From an uncultured Amphritea sp. (GTDB lineage: Bacteria; Pseudomonadota; Gammaproteobacteria; Pseudomonadales; Balneatricaceae): a stretch of 64,000 nucleotides of DNA. The stretch lies in the NCBI RefSeq assembly GCF_937127095.1, contig NZ_CAKZLP010000054.1:310001-374000 (forward strand). The letters are read 5' to 3'. The position numbers were made by a program, and so were the translations under genes. Below the pieces are notes generated by a model. The model ran no database searches and was not told the DNA's origin. It worked only from the letters and a program-made list of their open reading frames with translations. This document shows positions 27,741-37,223 of the stretch, one piece after another (positions within the stretch are counted from its first letter, which is position 1; every line of letters begins with the position of its first letter).

Positions 27741-27812
27741 ACCGGCTGACTGAGAAAGGGCTATCCCCTTCATTCAAATGCGACAGACAGGTCTGAGCCG
27801 TTCAGCGGCCCA

Positions 27813-28628
27813 TCAGATGCGGCTGAGCAACTCGGTTTTCTTGGCATTGAACTCATCGTCAGTCAACGCGCCAGCATCGCGCAGCTGAGCTAACTTCCCG
27901 AGCAACTCCAGAGTACTGTTAATATCCGAATGCCCTGCAGTGTTATGCACAGCCGGGGTAGACGGTTGAACGTTCACGGGTGGTGCGTGTTGTGGTGCAG
28001 GCGCTGGCGCCGGTGCACTGGAGCTATTCTGGGTATTATCAGAGACAAGCGCGGCAAAGTTATTTTGCGGCGCTGGGGCTAAGCCCGGCCCTTTCACCAA
28101 TGGCAGAGAGTTAACTGCTATGGTGCCAAACTGACTGCTGAACGTCAGCGAGTTATTACCACCCTGTTGCTGACTGACACCGCCGATATTATTGTTGAGG
28201 GTGTCATACACCGATACCTGACCATTAACCTCAACCGCCAGGCGATTCGGGAAAACCGCATAACGGGTATTATTTTGTGCGCCGCTGCTAAAGGGCTGAC
28301 CCAGTTCAACAGGCCACCATTGATTGCTGCCCGGAGTACCCGCAGGAACAACCGGAAACACCTGATTGTTCGCAAGAAAATCAGACAACTCGAAACATAA
28401 ATTATTCACAGTCGCCTTCAGGCCGTGGTTAAACATATCACCAACCATGGTCATACCGCCGCGCATCCACTGACCAGACCCGCCCAGTTCAGGGCAATTA
28501 AACTGCGCCATAGAACCCCGTCCATTGTTAACAGCAACCAGCATGTGCACAACAGCGCCATAGCTCAGGCCGTAACGGGAAGCGATATTGTTTACGAAGG
28601 TTTCACCGACGTCAGTTAGGCTTTGCAT
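27813..28628 (-). CDS. SHOCT-domain protein of unknown function
   Basis: 271 residues, no signal peptide. The N-terminal half (about 1-190) is a globular domain I do not recognise, rich in Asn/Gly, with WMRGGMTMVGDMF (about 54-66) and NQWWPVELGQPF (about 101-112). A Pro/Ala/Gln linker (about 203-240) leads to a C-terminal SHOCT helix pair (LGKLAQLRDAGALTDDEF, about 243-260). SHOCT domains are short oligomerisation or recruitment modules found at protein ends. Neighbours give no functional hint. Confidence 0.8.
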   Translation of the reverse strand: MQSLTDVGETFVNNIASRYGLSYGAVVHMLVAVNNGRGSMAQFNCPELGGSGQWMRGGMTMVGDMFNHGLKATVNNLCFELSDFLANNQVFPVVPAGTPGSNQWWPVELGQPFSSGAQNNTRYAVFPNRLAVEVNGQVSVYDTLNNNIGGVSQQQGGNNSLTFSSQFGTIAVNSLPLVKGPGLAPAPQNNFAALVSDNTQNSSSAPAPAPAPQHAPPVNVQPSTPAVHNTAGHSDINSTLELLGKLAQLRDAGALTDDEFNAKKTELLSRI

Positions 28629-29162
28629 TAGATAAATATCCTATCAACTAAAATATATTAAGTGGCGGTCGCGCGAAAACAGCGCAGGGTAAAAACCCGT
28701 TCGCATACGCGATATTCTGAGGCTAGCAAGACAATGTGAATAGGGTATTAATGCAGAAGAGGCTTCGGGAGCCTTGTCATTCTTACGTCACTATTGTTGT
28801 TACTTCTGTTGTTACTTCTGTTGTTACTACTGTTGTTACTACACTACTGCTACTTCAATTCGAAGCGCTAATTTGAGGAGCTGATTTGAGGAGTTATCAG
28901 TGAATAACCCTATCGTTTAAAAAGCTTTAAATAGCTATGTCTTAGTCATGATCAGTAGAATCAGAGGGCAGCATACCACATCCGCGACCGAACATAGCCT
29001 TTTAATCGCACTGTCCGTGACTTTAATGATAAGCGAACGTCGTCAAAGTTGAGACGAAAAGTCGGCAAAACGTTACGAAATAAGCAGTTATGTTGCAAAA
29101 GCCGGTAAGAAGACTGTTTTACCACAGGGTCCTCTTACCCGACCGTTCTACTGCCGTGCTCA
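28629..29162. other. Gap with a 12-bp tandem repeat
   Basis: 534 bp without a credible gene. The only structured element is the 4 x 12-bp repeat at 28795-28842. A further degenerate accacaggg near 29118 resembles the dispersed CACAGAG family. Confidence 0.5.
28795..28842. repeat. Minisatellite, four 12-bp units
   Basis: Two copies of tgttgttacttc are followed by two of tgttgttactac, with no interruption, in non-coding DNA upstream of the SHOCT gene. Confidence 0.85.
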
Positions 29163-30395
29163 TCAGGGCACAGCTAACACGGCACAGTTGCACAGATCAT
29201 CACTTTCAAAAGCAGTCATATCGCCCGCGACCAACCCGGGAACGGGAAACACACGCACGGTTAATGGTTTATTCAGGCGATAAGCCATCGTCCCGGTATC
29301 TCTCATCAATGCGGCAATCTTATCCGTTGGAGTATTACCCGGGATAGGCACGGTATCCAGCCCAATGCCGCACACCGCACTGTAGGTTAACAACGCACGG
29401 ATATCAAAATTGTCCTCGATGCTGCCCTGCGCCAGGCCGGTATCTTCAGTCAAAGCCAGCATCAGGCCGGAAAAACCGACGAGATCAACACCTTCTATGG
29501 ATTTGAACACCCGGGTTAATAACGCTGACGCCTCAACAGTACCCGCTGCACCGAAATATTCCACACCCATCTGCTCATAAACATCAACCATGCTCGCACA
29601 GCTTTTAGACGGTGCGGCGGAGCTGTCAAAGCCAGCAAACGCAAACGGCATGTCGAAATCTGCATGGGTAATGATATTTTGAATACTGCTGATATGGTGC
29701 TGTAGTGCACCGTGCATAACCTGATAATACCCTTTAAACCGGTCATTATGGTTTTCAGCGGTCGCTGTCTGGTTATAGGTCTGCAGCACATCAACCAACA
29801 GATCAGGCGTTTCAAGTCCGATGACAAACCGGTCACCTGACTCATTACGATGATAACTCGCGGGAAAATAGGGAATCAGCGGAGCGCAGTTAAAATTAAC
29901 GGTGAAATTGAAATTACCTTCGCCTCGCGGGGTAATACAGCTGATCCGTTCAACCGCCTTTACGGCATGTTGGATCAACTCATTATCCAGAAAGCCATGC
30001 TCATCCAGGCCGACATTGACACACACATTGCACAGGTCGCCAAACTCCTGAATTAACTCGGGTAAAAGCCCAATCTCATGTTCGGTTTTAGCCTCCCCTA
30101 TCGCAAACCGAATACGCATTCCGGACAGGTCTGATGTGTTCAACAGTTCACTCAAAAACGCCAGATCAGCTCTGGCACTCTCAAGGCTGGCGGTATTCAG
30201 ATATTCACCGAAAGGATTGGTCACAATTCGAATAGACTGAACAGCATAGCCATTATCGATAAACTCTTTTGATAAACGCAGACAAAACCGGGAAGCTTTA
30301 TCGATCTCTTGTTTCCAGCGGCTTTTGTCACTCGCCAAAGACAAAAAAGTGGTTATCGTTCTAACTTTACAAAGATCTTTATTTTGATAGCTCAA
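29163..30395 (-). CDS. DUF711 (UPF0210-like) family protein
   Basis: 410 residues. Family features: an N-terminal helical part with SIRIVTNPFGEYL (about 55-67) and a C-terminal glycyl-radical-like fold block with GLDTVPIPGNTP (about 336-347), RLNKPLTVRVFPVPG (about 365-379) and AGDMTAFESDDLCNC (about 382-396), which match the DUF711 consensus closely. Biochemical role unknown. Monocistronic by context. Confidence 0.85.
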   Translation of the reverse strand: MSYQNKDLCKVRTITTFLSLASDKSRWKQEIDKASRFCLRLSKEFIDNGYAVQSIRIVTNPFGEYLNTASLESARADLAFLSELLNTSDLSGMRIRFAIGEAKTEHEIGLLPELIQEFGDLCNVCVNVGLDEHGFLDNELIQHAVKAVERISCITPRGEGNFNFTVNFNCAPLIPYFPASYHRNESGDRFVIGLETPDLLVDVLQTYNQTATAENHNDRFKGYYQVMHGALQHHISSIQNIITHADFDMPFAFAGFDSSAAPSKSCASMVDVYEQMGVEYFGAAGTVEASALLTRVFKSIEGVDLVGFSGLMLALTEDTGLAQGSIEDNFDIRALLTYSAVCGIGLDTVPIPGNTPTDKIAALMRDTGTMAYRLNKPLTVRVFPVPGLVAGDMTAFESDDLCNCAVLAVP

Positions 30396-30750
30396 CGGTA
30401 TACCTCAACTAAATAGTCCTGTCTGAGGCATTCATTTTATCATGGAAGTCGCAGCAAAAGATGGCACGTAAATTTTCCTGATACAACCGTTTATCCGCTG
30501 CCCTGGTTTACCAAAAGGCTGCGTTATAACAGGAACAGAAAGTACCAGGAGTGCGGCATAAGAATTAAAAAAGTTTCGCTTTTGGTCTCGCCAAATCGCT
30601 CACGCTGAACGGTTTATCACGCCGCTGAATGGCGAAAAAGATAATCAGCCACTATATTCATTGGTTGTAACCATTTTTCTTTGGGAAACATTCAGATACC
30701 GCGTAGTCAAACACAAGCCAATCGCTGCACATGATCCTTTGAGGTCAATC
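30396..30750. other. Gap with no recognisable element
   Basis: 355 bp between divergent genes. I see no promoter, hairpin or coding signal that I would defend; an open frame entering from 30661 belongs to the next gene's upstream region. Confidence 0.4.
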
Positions 30751-31275
30751 ATGGATAGAGTTGAAAAAGTTTATACACTCACTAAGCGCTTAATTGTCAT
30801 GACAGCAATTGCCGTGTTGGCGTTTAGTGCGGTGTTTGGTATCAGCTTCTATTTCAGTGAACGATTTATGATGACCTGGGCTGGTTTTCTCTGTGGCATC
30901 ATCGGTGGATTTGTCAGTATTCAACAGCGCATCAGGAAAGTGTCGGATGAAGAGCTGACACTGCTGACAAAATCCTGGTTTCAAATATTATTAGTGCCTA
31001 TCTTCGGTGGCGTGTTCGCCTTAGTGCTTTACTGTATCTTCCTATCCGGAATCATCTCCGGACAACTCTTTCCGGAATTTTTCATCCCCAAGCCCGCAAA
31101 AGAGGGCCCTGATACCTCATTCATGATCGCCCTGTTTACACAAACCTATCCCAGCACCGGAGAAGACTTTGCCAAGTTCCTTTTCTGGTCTTTCGTTGCC
31201 GGTTTTTCTGAAAGATTTGTGCCGCAAATTATCAGTAATGTCACCAAAAGCGTGTCTGATAAGAGTGATAGCTGA
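30751..31275 (+). CDS. Hypothetical inner-membrane protein
   Basis: 174 residues from the ATG at 30751 (GAGG seven bases upstream); a longer frame from 30661 lacks support. Three hydrophobic segments (about 14-34, 40-58, 76-98) and a fourth amphipathic one near the C-terminus containing FVAGFSERFVPQII (about 146-159). The G-F-S-E-R-F-V-P block recurs, as far as I recall, at the end of several uncharacterised bacterial membrane proteins. No enzyme motif. Function unknown. Confidence 0.65.
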   Translation: MDRVEKVYTLTKRLIVMTAIAVLAFSAVFGISFYFSERFMMTWAGFLCGIIGGFVSIQQRIRKVSDEELTLLTKSWFQILLVPIFGGVFALVLYCIFLSGIISGQLFPEFFIPKPAKEGPDTSFMIALFTQTYPSTGEDFAKFLFWSFVAGFSERFVPQIISNVTKSVSDKSDS

Positions 31276-31337
31276 CCCGGCGATAAATGGCTGCGAGATT
31301 AAATTGCTTAGGTCATAAATAGAATCAAAGACAAACC

Positions 31338-32066
31338 CTATTTATTCATCTTCACACACACATACACCGAATTGGTCGATTCGCCGCCCTGAAAAGGGTT
31401 ATAAAAAGAGACCACATGGGATTCCACTTGTGCAAAGGCAGTCTTCAGCAGCGCTTCAAACTGCGCTTCCGGGAGGTTTTGCGACCACATGGCAAACACA
31501 CCACCGGGCTTAAGCTGTTGCGCCATCCGTGCCAGATTTTCAGTGGTATAAAAGCTGGCATTGGCGGAATTAAGATACTCCGTAGGCGAATGGTCGATAT
31601 CCAGCAGGATGGCATCAAACTGTTTACCAGCACTGTCCGGGTCAAACCCCTGCTCTGGGTCTGTCGCCAGGTCAAAGAAGCTACCCAGCACATAGCGATT
31701 GCGTGCGTCCGCATTGAGTATCTTGCCCAGCGGCACCTGCTCCTTGCGATGCCAGCCGATCACAGTCTCAATCGCATCAACCACCAACAGCTCTGAAATA
31801 CGTTCATCCTTCAGTGCCGCCACAGCGGTATAACCCAATCCCAGTCCACCCACCACAACACTGAGGTTGTCGCCCTTCACTGCCGCTAAACCCAATGTCG
31901 ATAGCGCCTCTTCAGCCTCAACAAACATACTCGACATCAGAAACTCTTCACCCAGCTTCACCTCATAGATATCCCGGTCCCCAAACGCAGGCATCCGCCG
32001 TTTGCGTAATGAAATCTGCCCTAAGGGTGAACTCTGACTATCAATCTCTTCAAATAATAGGGTCAT
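31338..32066 (-). CDS. Spermidine-synthase-like methyltransferase-fold protein
   Basis: 242 residues with a Rossmann fold of the polyamine aminopropyltransferase group. The nucleotide-binding loop VVVGGLGLGYTAVAAL (about 70-85) and acidic strand end LLVVDAIETVIGWHR (about 92-106) are visible, and FDAILLDIDHSP (about 147-158) aligns with the catalytic-region Asp of spermidine synthases. It lacks the N-terminal domain of true spermidine synthase and is shorter than about 280-300 residues. Substrate is unknown; it may be a methyltransferase or aminopropyltransferase. Confidence 0.78.
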   Translation of the reverse strand: MTLLFEEIDSQSSPLGQISLRKRRMPAFGDRDIYEVKLGEEFLMSSMFVEAEEALSTLGLAAVKGDNLSVVVGGLGLGYTAVAALKDERISELLVVDAIETVIGWHRKEQVPLGKILNADARNRYVLGSFFDLATDPEQGFDPDSAGKQFDAILLDIDHSPTEYLNSANASFYTTENLARMAQQLKPGGVFAMWSQNLPEAQFEALLKTAFAQVESHVVSFYNPFQGGESTNSVYVCVKMNK

Positions 32067-32202
32067 GGCGGATCGGTCCTGATGCCTGATGTGGAATAAG
32101 TGAAAGGGGGAACATCATACTTGCTTAGTGCAAGCTTGGAAAATCATCAGGTTTATCACCAAAGTAGTTTTGCCACAGTCTGGTGGCCACGCATGACCGT
32201 AG

Positions 32203-32227
32203 GTTGGGATGAGGTACGAATCCCAAC
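32203..32227. repeat. GTTGGG hairpin repeat, copy 2
   Basis: GTTGGGAT (32203-32210) pairs with ATCCCAAC (32220-32227). Compared with copy 1 at 25293, the C-to-A change in one arm is compensated by G-to-T in the other. Confidence 0.7.
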
Positions 32228-32258
32228 AAAATAGAAAGCCCCCCCCCAAAAAAAACAG

Positions 32259-32687
32259 CTACTCTTTTTTCAGCAATCGGTACACCCAGGCTGACCGGCC
32301 ATCCTGCAGCGTTACCTCTACCCTCTCGTAGCGTATACCCAGCCGTTCATAGCGATCCAGGGCTCTGAACTCATCGGCACTCACTATAATCACCTGCCCA
32401 TTGATGACTGCACCGGCATCCGGCCGTATATCAAGCTTATCCTTACGAAAACCAGGCAGCTCAGCCAATTCAAAATCGCCGCCACGCCCTATCACCAGCC
32501 AGCGAACCCAGGGCTTTGTTAAGGTGCCATAGACAAATACCGGATAAGTGACACCCTCCTCTATCACAGGCAGATTATCAGGCGGGTTATACAGAAAGGG
32601 GCTGGCAAACGTCAGCCACAGATAGCTAACCGCCACAACGATGAACGTGGATAGGGTCGCGAGGGTAAAGCGAATCTGTTTTCTCAT
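32259..32687 (-). CDS. Membrane-anchored gamma-glutamylcyclotransferase-like (AIG2-like) protein
   Basis: 142 residues from the ATG at 32687, selected by GAGGG six bases upstream; the frame extends to 32750 without a better start. One N-terminal membrane helix (about 8-28) is followed by a GGCT-like barrel with the substrate loop VFVYGTLTKPWVR (about 50-62) and FRALDRYERLG (about 107-117), whose Glu is the likely catalytic acid position. Real GGCT enzymes are cytosolic, so a tethered extracytoplasmic-facing domain is unusual. A C9/A8 homopolymer (32239-32255) lies just past the stop. Confidence 0.75.
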   Translation of the reverse strand: MRKQIRFTLATLSTFIVVAVSYLWLTFASPFLYNPPDNLPVIEEGVTYPVFVYGTLTKPWVRWLVIGRGGDFELAELPGFRKDKLDIRPDAGAVINGQVIIVSADEFRALDRYERLGIRYERVEVTLQDGRSAWVYRLLKKE

Positions 32688-32846
32688 GGAGTCCCTCTGA
32701 TTGAACCTACTTTTTACAAAATCGAGCGCTTTTACCAAAGAGAACCCCAAGGGTACAGAGGCAAGAAAACCGGAACGGATTCATTTTTATAAGCACAATA
32801 AATCTGTCCCGTTTTCTCCTTATATTTAACGGCGTCTGTCCGGTAT

Positions 32847-34058
32847 TTAGATCAAACCGTCCTTGCGGAACATCGTCTTGATACCGCGCACCGCCTGGCG
32901 GATACGGTCCTGATTTTCGATCAGGGCAAAGCGCACGAAACCATCACCGTAATCCCCAAACCCCACGCCTGGAGAGACGCATACTTTAGCGTCAGAGAGC
33001 AGTTTCTTGGCGAACTCCAGCGATCCCATCGCCTGATAAGGTTCGGGGATTTTAGCCCAGATATACATCGATGCTTTGGGGATATCTACCATCCAGCCCG
33101 CCTCATGCAGCCCTTTTGCCAGCGCATTACGCCGCTGCCGATACTGCTCAGCGATATCGAGTACGCACTGCTGATCCCCTTCCAGCGCCGCAATCGCCGC
33201 AACCTGCAGCGGTGTAAAAGTGCCGTAATCGTGATAGCTTTTGATTCTCGCCAGCGCATGCACCAGCTCTTTGTTGCCCACCATAAAGCCGATACGCCAG
33301 CCCGCCATATTGTAACTCTTGGACAGGGTAAAGAACTCCACCGCGACATCCTTGGCACCCGGCACCTGCATAATCGAGGGGGCTTTCCAGCCATCATAGA
33401 CAATATCGGCATACGCCAGATCATGCACCACGATGATATTGTGCTCTTTGGCCAGCGCTACCACACGTTCAAAGAAATCCAGTTCGACACACTGCGCGGT
33501 GGGATTGGACGGAAAACCGAGAATAATCATCTTCGGCTTCGGAATCGACTCCCGGATAGCCCGTTCCAGCTCAACAAAAAAGTCGACGCCGGGAATCAGC
33601 GGAACCGAGCGCACCTGGGCACCGGCAATCACCGCACCGTAGATATGAATCGGGTAACTCGGATTGGGCACCAGTACGGTATCACCATGATCCACCGTCG
33701 CCAGCATCAGATGCGCCAGCCCCTCCTTAGAACCAATGGTAACAATCGCCTCCTCTTCCGGGTCGATATCGACCTGATAGCGATCCTGATACCAGCGAGA
33801 GATCGCCCGCCGAAGGCGCGGAATGCCGCGAGAGGTGGAGTAACCATGGGTATCATCACGCTGCGCCACAGTACAGAGCTTCTCGACAATATGCGGTGGC
33901 GTCGGCCCATCGGGATTGCCCATACTGAAATCGATAATATCCTCGCCACGACGGCGCGCCGCCATCTTCAGCTCAGCGGTGATATTAAAAACGTACGGGG
34001 GCAAGCGATCGATACGGGAAAAATGACGTACGGGGGGTGTGCCAGAATTATCGGCCAT
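32847..34058 (-). CDS. alaC: Alanine aminotransferase (AlaC type)
   Basis: PLP-dependent class I aminotransferase making alanine from pyruvate and glutamate. The 403-residue protein shows [15 protein letters not shown] (about 43-57), [12 protein letters not shown] (about 109), [12 protein letters not shown] (about 132), [16 protein letters not shown] (about 179-194) and the PLP-Lys motif [13 protein letters not shown] (about 244-256). It is preceded by a 516-bp gap containing a hairpin repeat. The original substrate range may include 2-aminobutyrate-type amino acids. Confidence 0.93.
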   Translation of the reverse strand: MADNSGTPPVRHFSRIDRLPPYVFNITAELKMAARRRGEDIIDFSMGNPDGPTPPHIVEKLCTVAQRDDTHGYSTSRGIPRLRRAISRWYQDRYQVDIDPEEEAIVTIGSKEGLAHLMLATVDHGDTVLVPNPSYPIHIYGAVIAGAQVRSVPLIPGVDFFVELERAIRESIPKPKMIILGFPSNPTAQCVELDFFERVVALAKEHNIIVVHDLAYADIVYDGWKAPSIMQVPGAKDVAVEFFTLSKSYNMAGWRIGFMVGNKELVHALARIKSYHDYGTFTPLQVAAIAALEGDQQCVLDIAEQYRQRRNALAKGLHEAGWMVDIPKASMYIWAKIPEPYQAMGSLEFAKKLLSDAKVCVSPGVGFGDYGDGFVRFALIENQDRIRQAVRGIKTMFRKDGLI

Positions 34059-34183
34059 AGTAACCTCTATTAACGTAAGCGCCCGGAACCGTCCGAGCGA
34101 CGCCGCCCCTGTGCTCAGGGCCGTAGGGAGATAATAGCGACATATGAGCGGGCTGGCTAGACGGGGGGATTAAATATTTAGTC

Positions 34184-34230
34184 GCTAGAACGTCGCTTCG
34201 CGACTGGCTAGAAAAAGCGTCAGCGTAGCT
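34184..34230. repeat. GNA-triloop hairpin repeat, copy A
   Basis: GTCGC-TTC-GCGAC (34192-34204) is a 5-bp stem with a triloop (GAA on the minus strand). Flanks ctag and tggctag match the TAGC(C/A)A linkers of copy B at 37224-37281 in opposite orientation. A degraded AGC-GTA-GCT hairpin follows at 34222-34230. Confidence 0.65.
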
Positions 34231-34236
34231 CGAGGT

Positions 34237-34512
34237 TTGAACGCCGATACCCGGCTTGCTCGTTGCTCGGAAAGCCTTCTTAACAGCAAGAGTGATGAAA
34301 CAGATTTCTGTGATAATAAGGTTGGTGAAATCGCTTACTCTCTGGACCTTTTGATTTCATTCATCACAGAAGACTCCAAGGGAACAGCCAAAGCAGTTTC
34401 GTGTTTTATAACCCATATAGCTTTATCATCAGGGGACTACGGTCACTCTGGTGCAGAACAGAAATCTGTCTCCTCAGTTTGTAACTATCTCGAATATGAC
34501 AAACAATCGTGA
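34237..34512 (+). CDS. Doubtful 91-codon ORF upstream of fic
   Basis: Open for 91 codons from TTG at 34237 with no ATG in frame and a ribosome-binding site that lies too close to the start. The peptide is not recognised. The start lies in repeat-derived sequence, so it may be a 5'-truncated remnant or no gene at all. Its position 62 bp upstream of the Fic frame would suit a Fic antitoxin, but I see no antitoxin motif. Confidence 0.25.
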   Translation: MNADTRLARCSESLLNSKSDETDFCDNKVGEIAYSLDLLISFITEDSKGTAKAVSCFITHIALSSGDYGHSGAEQKSVSSVCNYLEYDKQS

Positions 34513-34574
34513 TTGAATTGTTTGTAATGTGCTTTTAAGCTGACACTACTAACGCTAAGGGGTTTCATTAACCT

Positions 34575-35184
34575 ATGACCAGATATGAGATCGATTCGTC
34601 TGAAACCCGATACCAGAATGGCTCAAACAGCACCGTATTGGCAAATTCGCTCGGCATCACAAATCCTTCAGAGATGAATGATATTGAAGCAATACTTTTA
34701 ACCAAGCTCTATGAAAAAATTTTCACCGCTAACACTCCTGAACCTGACAGCTGTTCTTTTGAAGACATTTCAACCTGGCATAGACAATGGCTTGGTAACG
34801 TCTATGAGTGGGCAGGAAAAATAAGGAATGTCGATATGGGAAAAGCCGGATTTCAGTTTACTTCAGATTCGCAGATGCATAAACAAACTTGAAACAGATT
34901 ATTTATCCCAATTCCAACACCTGCCATACATGGATAAAGAAGAGCTGATCGGCTACCTGGCACGCTGCCATATCGAATTTATCTTAATACACCCTTTTCG
35001 CGAGGGGAACGGACGCATAAGTCGATTACTTATGGATAGCATGTGCAACAAAGCGGGAATTGGTTTGTTAGATTATAGCCTTTGGGATGAACATAAAGAA
35101 TTTTATGTAAAATCTATCCAGGCAGGTGTGTCACACGAATACCAGCATATGGAACTGTTAGTGAGGAATATTTTAGACGGCTAG
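34575..35184 (+). pseudogene. Frameshifted Fic-domain (AMPylase) gene
   Basis: Fic enzymes transfer AMP or similar groups to proteins. The gene is split into 105 codons (34575-34892) and a second frame ending at 35184. Part one has the N-terminal Fic-family features, including FEDISTWHRQWLGNVYEWAG (about 63-82). Part two, one base out of phase, contains the intact active-site motif HPFREGNGR. Reading continues as HK-LETDYLSQF if a single base near 34881-34892 (aaacaaactt) is removed. This fits a one-base insertion, or a sequencing error; programmed +1 shifting at ACT-TGA is less likely. Total about 200 residues, normal for small Fic proteins. Confidence 0.8.
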
Positions 35185-35943
35185 CGACAGTGAGCGATAC
35201 TTGCTCTTATTGGCTTGCAACTTTTGCTCTATCAAATCCACAGACTCCCTTGTTTCGATAGCGGTAGAGCTAGCCACAGCCCTGTATATCATTTTTTGGG
35301 TTACTTTTTTCTTTTCATGTTTCATGGCTGGCTTCCGCGATATCAGCAAACTAATGTCTTGTCATGCTACATCAGCACTGGCCGCTATTCAATCTTACAA
35401 ATAGCCCATCATTAGGTGTAGTGCCTTTTGACAAGGCACAGCGGGTACTGAGCGTCCCTATTCACAAAATCGTCAGGTTCTGTTTTTTACACCGGGTCTG
35501 AATCATATTTTTAGAGAAAGTATATCTGTCTCCATTTTCCTGCGGCAAAGCCGCTGAACTGTCAGGGCTGGCGTATCGCTTTCAATGTAATAGTGCACGC
35601 CACCGCCGAGTGCTTTTATCTGGGTAAACGAGCGGTCTCAATCAATCTAAAAATACCCCTTCGACAATGGCGATAAGGCATACGAGAATTTGCCAGGCAG
35701 TTATTCAGGACGGCGAGCATAGTGTCTTAAATTTGTGGGGATACCACAGACTCTAACCCCATTAATAACAGAAAGGGGGGAGCGAAAATCAACAACTCTT
35801 GGACTCCTTGATCGGAGCGGTATCCATAGCGCCATTTGCAGCTCTCCAGTACTGCATTGATGTGACGCTGCCGCGATCCTGTTTTTTGACTCAGAAGATA
35901 CATTGTTGCTATCAATGACCAAGTAGCATAATCATACGACTGA
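35185..35943. other. Gap without a recognisable gene
   Basis: 759 bp, AT-rich. Short frames on both strands (67-80 codons) have no ribosome-binding site or recognisable domain; one minus frame (35727-35969) overlaps the end of the GGDEF gene. The stretch looks like decayed accessory DNA. I cannot identify a transposase remnant. Confidence 0.5.
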
Positions 35944-36978
35944 TTACATGGACGCTGGTTTACTGGCAATGTCCTTAATGTCTGAAGTTTTTCTGACTAG
36001 TTTGTATTCGTGCTTTGCCGCATACATATTCTTATCAGCCTGTTCGATTAACTCATCAGCTGAGATATTTTCGCCTGCAGTAACCTGAGCATAGCCGAGA
36101 CTAATAGAAAGATTTTCATCATGTTTTCTAAGCTGATTAGCGATGCGCACGCCAAAGGTATTTTTCGCCTGAGCTTCAGAGCAGTTGGGGAAAATGATAC
36201 CGAACTCGTCACCGCCGTAACGAAAAGCATGATCTTCTAATCGCGTAAGATTCTTAATTGCGTCGGCTACAGCGATCAGGATTTGATCTCCTTGTTGATG
36301 ACCAAGTGTGTCATTGATTAGCTTGAAGTCATTTATATCGATAAATACATGTGTCAGAGGTTCGGAAGATCGCTTTGAGCGACTCAACTCATTCGTAAGT
36401 ATTTCAGTCAGCGAACGCACATTCAGCAGGCCTGTCAGAGGGTCTTTTACTGCCATTTTATTTAAGTGATTGACAATGACTTCACGTCCTGACTCGTATA
36501 CATGGGCTGCAGCCCATATTGCTGTCGAACATAGTCCAATATTAATCAATGCAATCCAATGAACCTCTGGTACTGGTTGCCAGTTGCGCCACGCAAGAAT
36601 ACTTAACCCCAACAGTAGAAAGACTGTTGTTATCCACATACCTGTTTTACGGCCCAACAGAAGATAAGAGATTACCGGGAAGATATAAATCCAGGAAAAC
36701 AGGCCGGAACGAAAACTGGAAACCCAAATGCCAAACAGCACTAAACTAAACAAGGTGCACAGGTAGATGAGCGACCATCTATGCAGGTTAGGCGTATTTT
36801 TAACAATTAGTAATAAACCGCACCAGAAAACTGTCACCGTTACCTGAATCAATGCATAGAGCTTAAGGTCGACTGTCCAGTTAAAATAAGCAAAAAAAGC
36901 TGCGGAGGGTACAGAAATGCTGAGCAGGACACTCAATACTGATCGACGGTATTGATTTACATCTGACAAGAGCATCAT
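35944..36978 (-). CDS. Membrane-bound diguanylate cyclase (GGDEF)
   Basis: 344 residues. Six hydrophobic segments (about 15-165) form an unclassified membrane sensor. A GGDEF domain follows (about 175-330) with NDFKLINDTLGHQQGDQIL (about 216-234) and the active site RYGGDEF. RLED is the RxxD inhibitory site five residues before GGDEF, so catalysis and product inhibition are both predicted. The start ATG at 36978 is followed directly by a second ATG. It lies in the AT-rich islet bounded by two hairpin repeats. Confidence 0.9.
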   Translation of the reverse strand: MMLLSDVNQYRRSVLSVLLSISVPSAAFFAYFNWTVDLKLYALIQVTVTVFWCGLLLIVKNTPNLHRWSLIYLCTLFSLVLFGIWVSSFRSGLFSWIYIFPVISYLLLGRKTGMWITTVFLLLGLSILAWRNWQPVPEVHWIALINIGLCSTAIWAAAHVYESGREVIVNHLNKMAVKDPLTGLLNVRSLTEILTNELSRSKRSSEPLTHVFIDINDFKLINDTLGHQQGDQILIAVADAIKNLTRLEDHAFRYGGDEFGIIFPNCSEAQAKNTFGVRIANQLRKHDENLSISLGYAQVTAGENISADELIEQADKNMYAAKHEYKLVRKTSDIKDIASKPASM

Positions 36979-37223
36979 ATGTTCCTTAAGGACCTCTTAC
37001 GGCAAAGCATTATTTCTGCCTTGTAATGTATCTATAGCCTTTAAAGAATCATTTTCTGTTATCTGATCTTTACCAGCCGTAATTGTTTTGCAAAATACCA
37101 CAGAGGGAAAACACGCCAGCCTGTAACGGGAAAATAAGCATAACGGCTGAATTAAACAAAATATACTGTATATTTGGGTAAGATACTCATTTTAAGGGAC
37201 TATCCCTGCCTCTTCACTCGCAA

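Larger units (their letters stand above)
34059..34574. other. Gap with GNA-triloop hairpin repeat and a doubtful short ORF
   Basis: 516 bp. Left third contains the repeat at 34184-34230; the right part contains the 91-codon frame listed separately. No promoter is obvious. Confidence 0.5.

Noticed and set aside
28795..28842. CRISPR-like repeat
   Set aside because: Units are contiguous 12-mers without spacers.
33105..34073. 322-codon plus ORF
   Set aside because: Antisense to alaC, whose motifs are complete; basic, His/Arg-rich translation typical of a shadow frame.
34890..34892. Programmed +1 frameshift like that of the RF2 gene
   Set aside because: The RF2 signal needs CTT-TGA after an internal Shine-Dalgarno; here it is ACT-TGA with no such element.
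35185..35943. Insertion sequence remnant
   Set aside because: Six-frame reading gave no transposase motif or terminal inverted repeats; recorded as unassigned decayed DNA.
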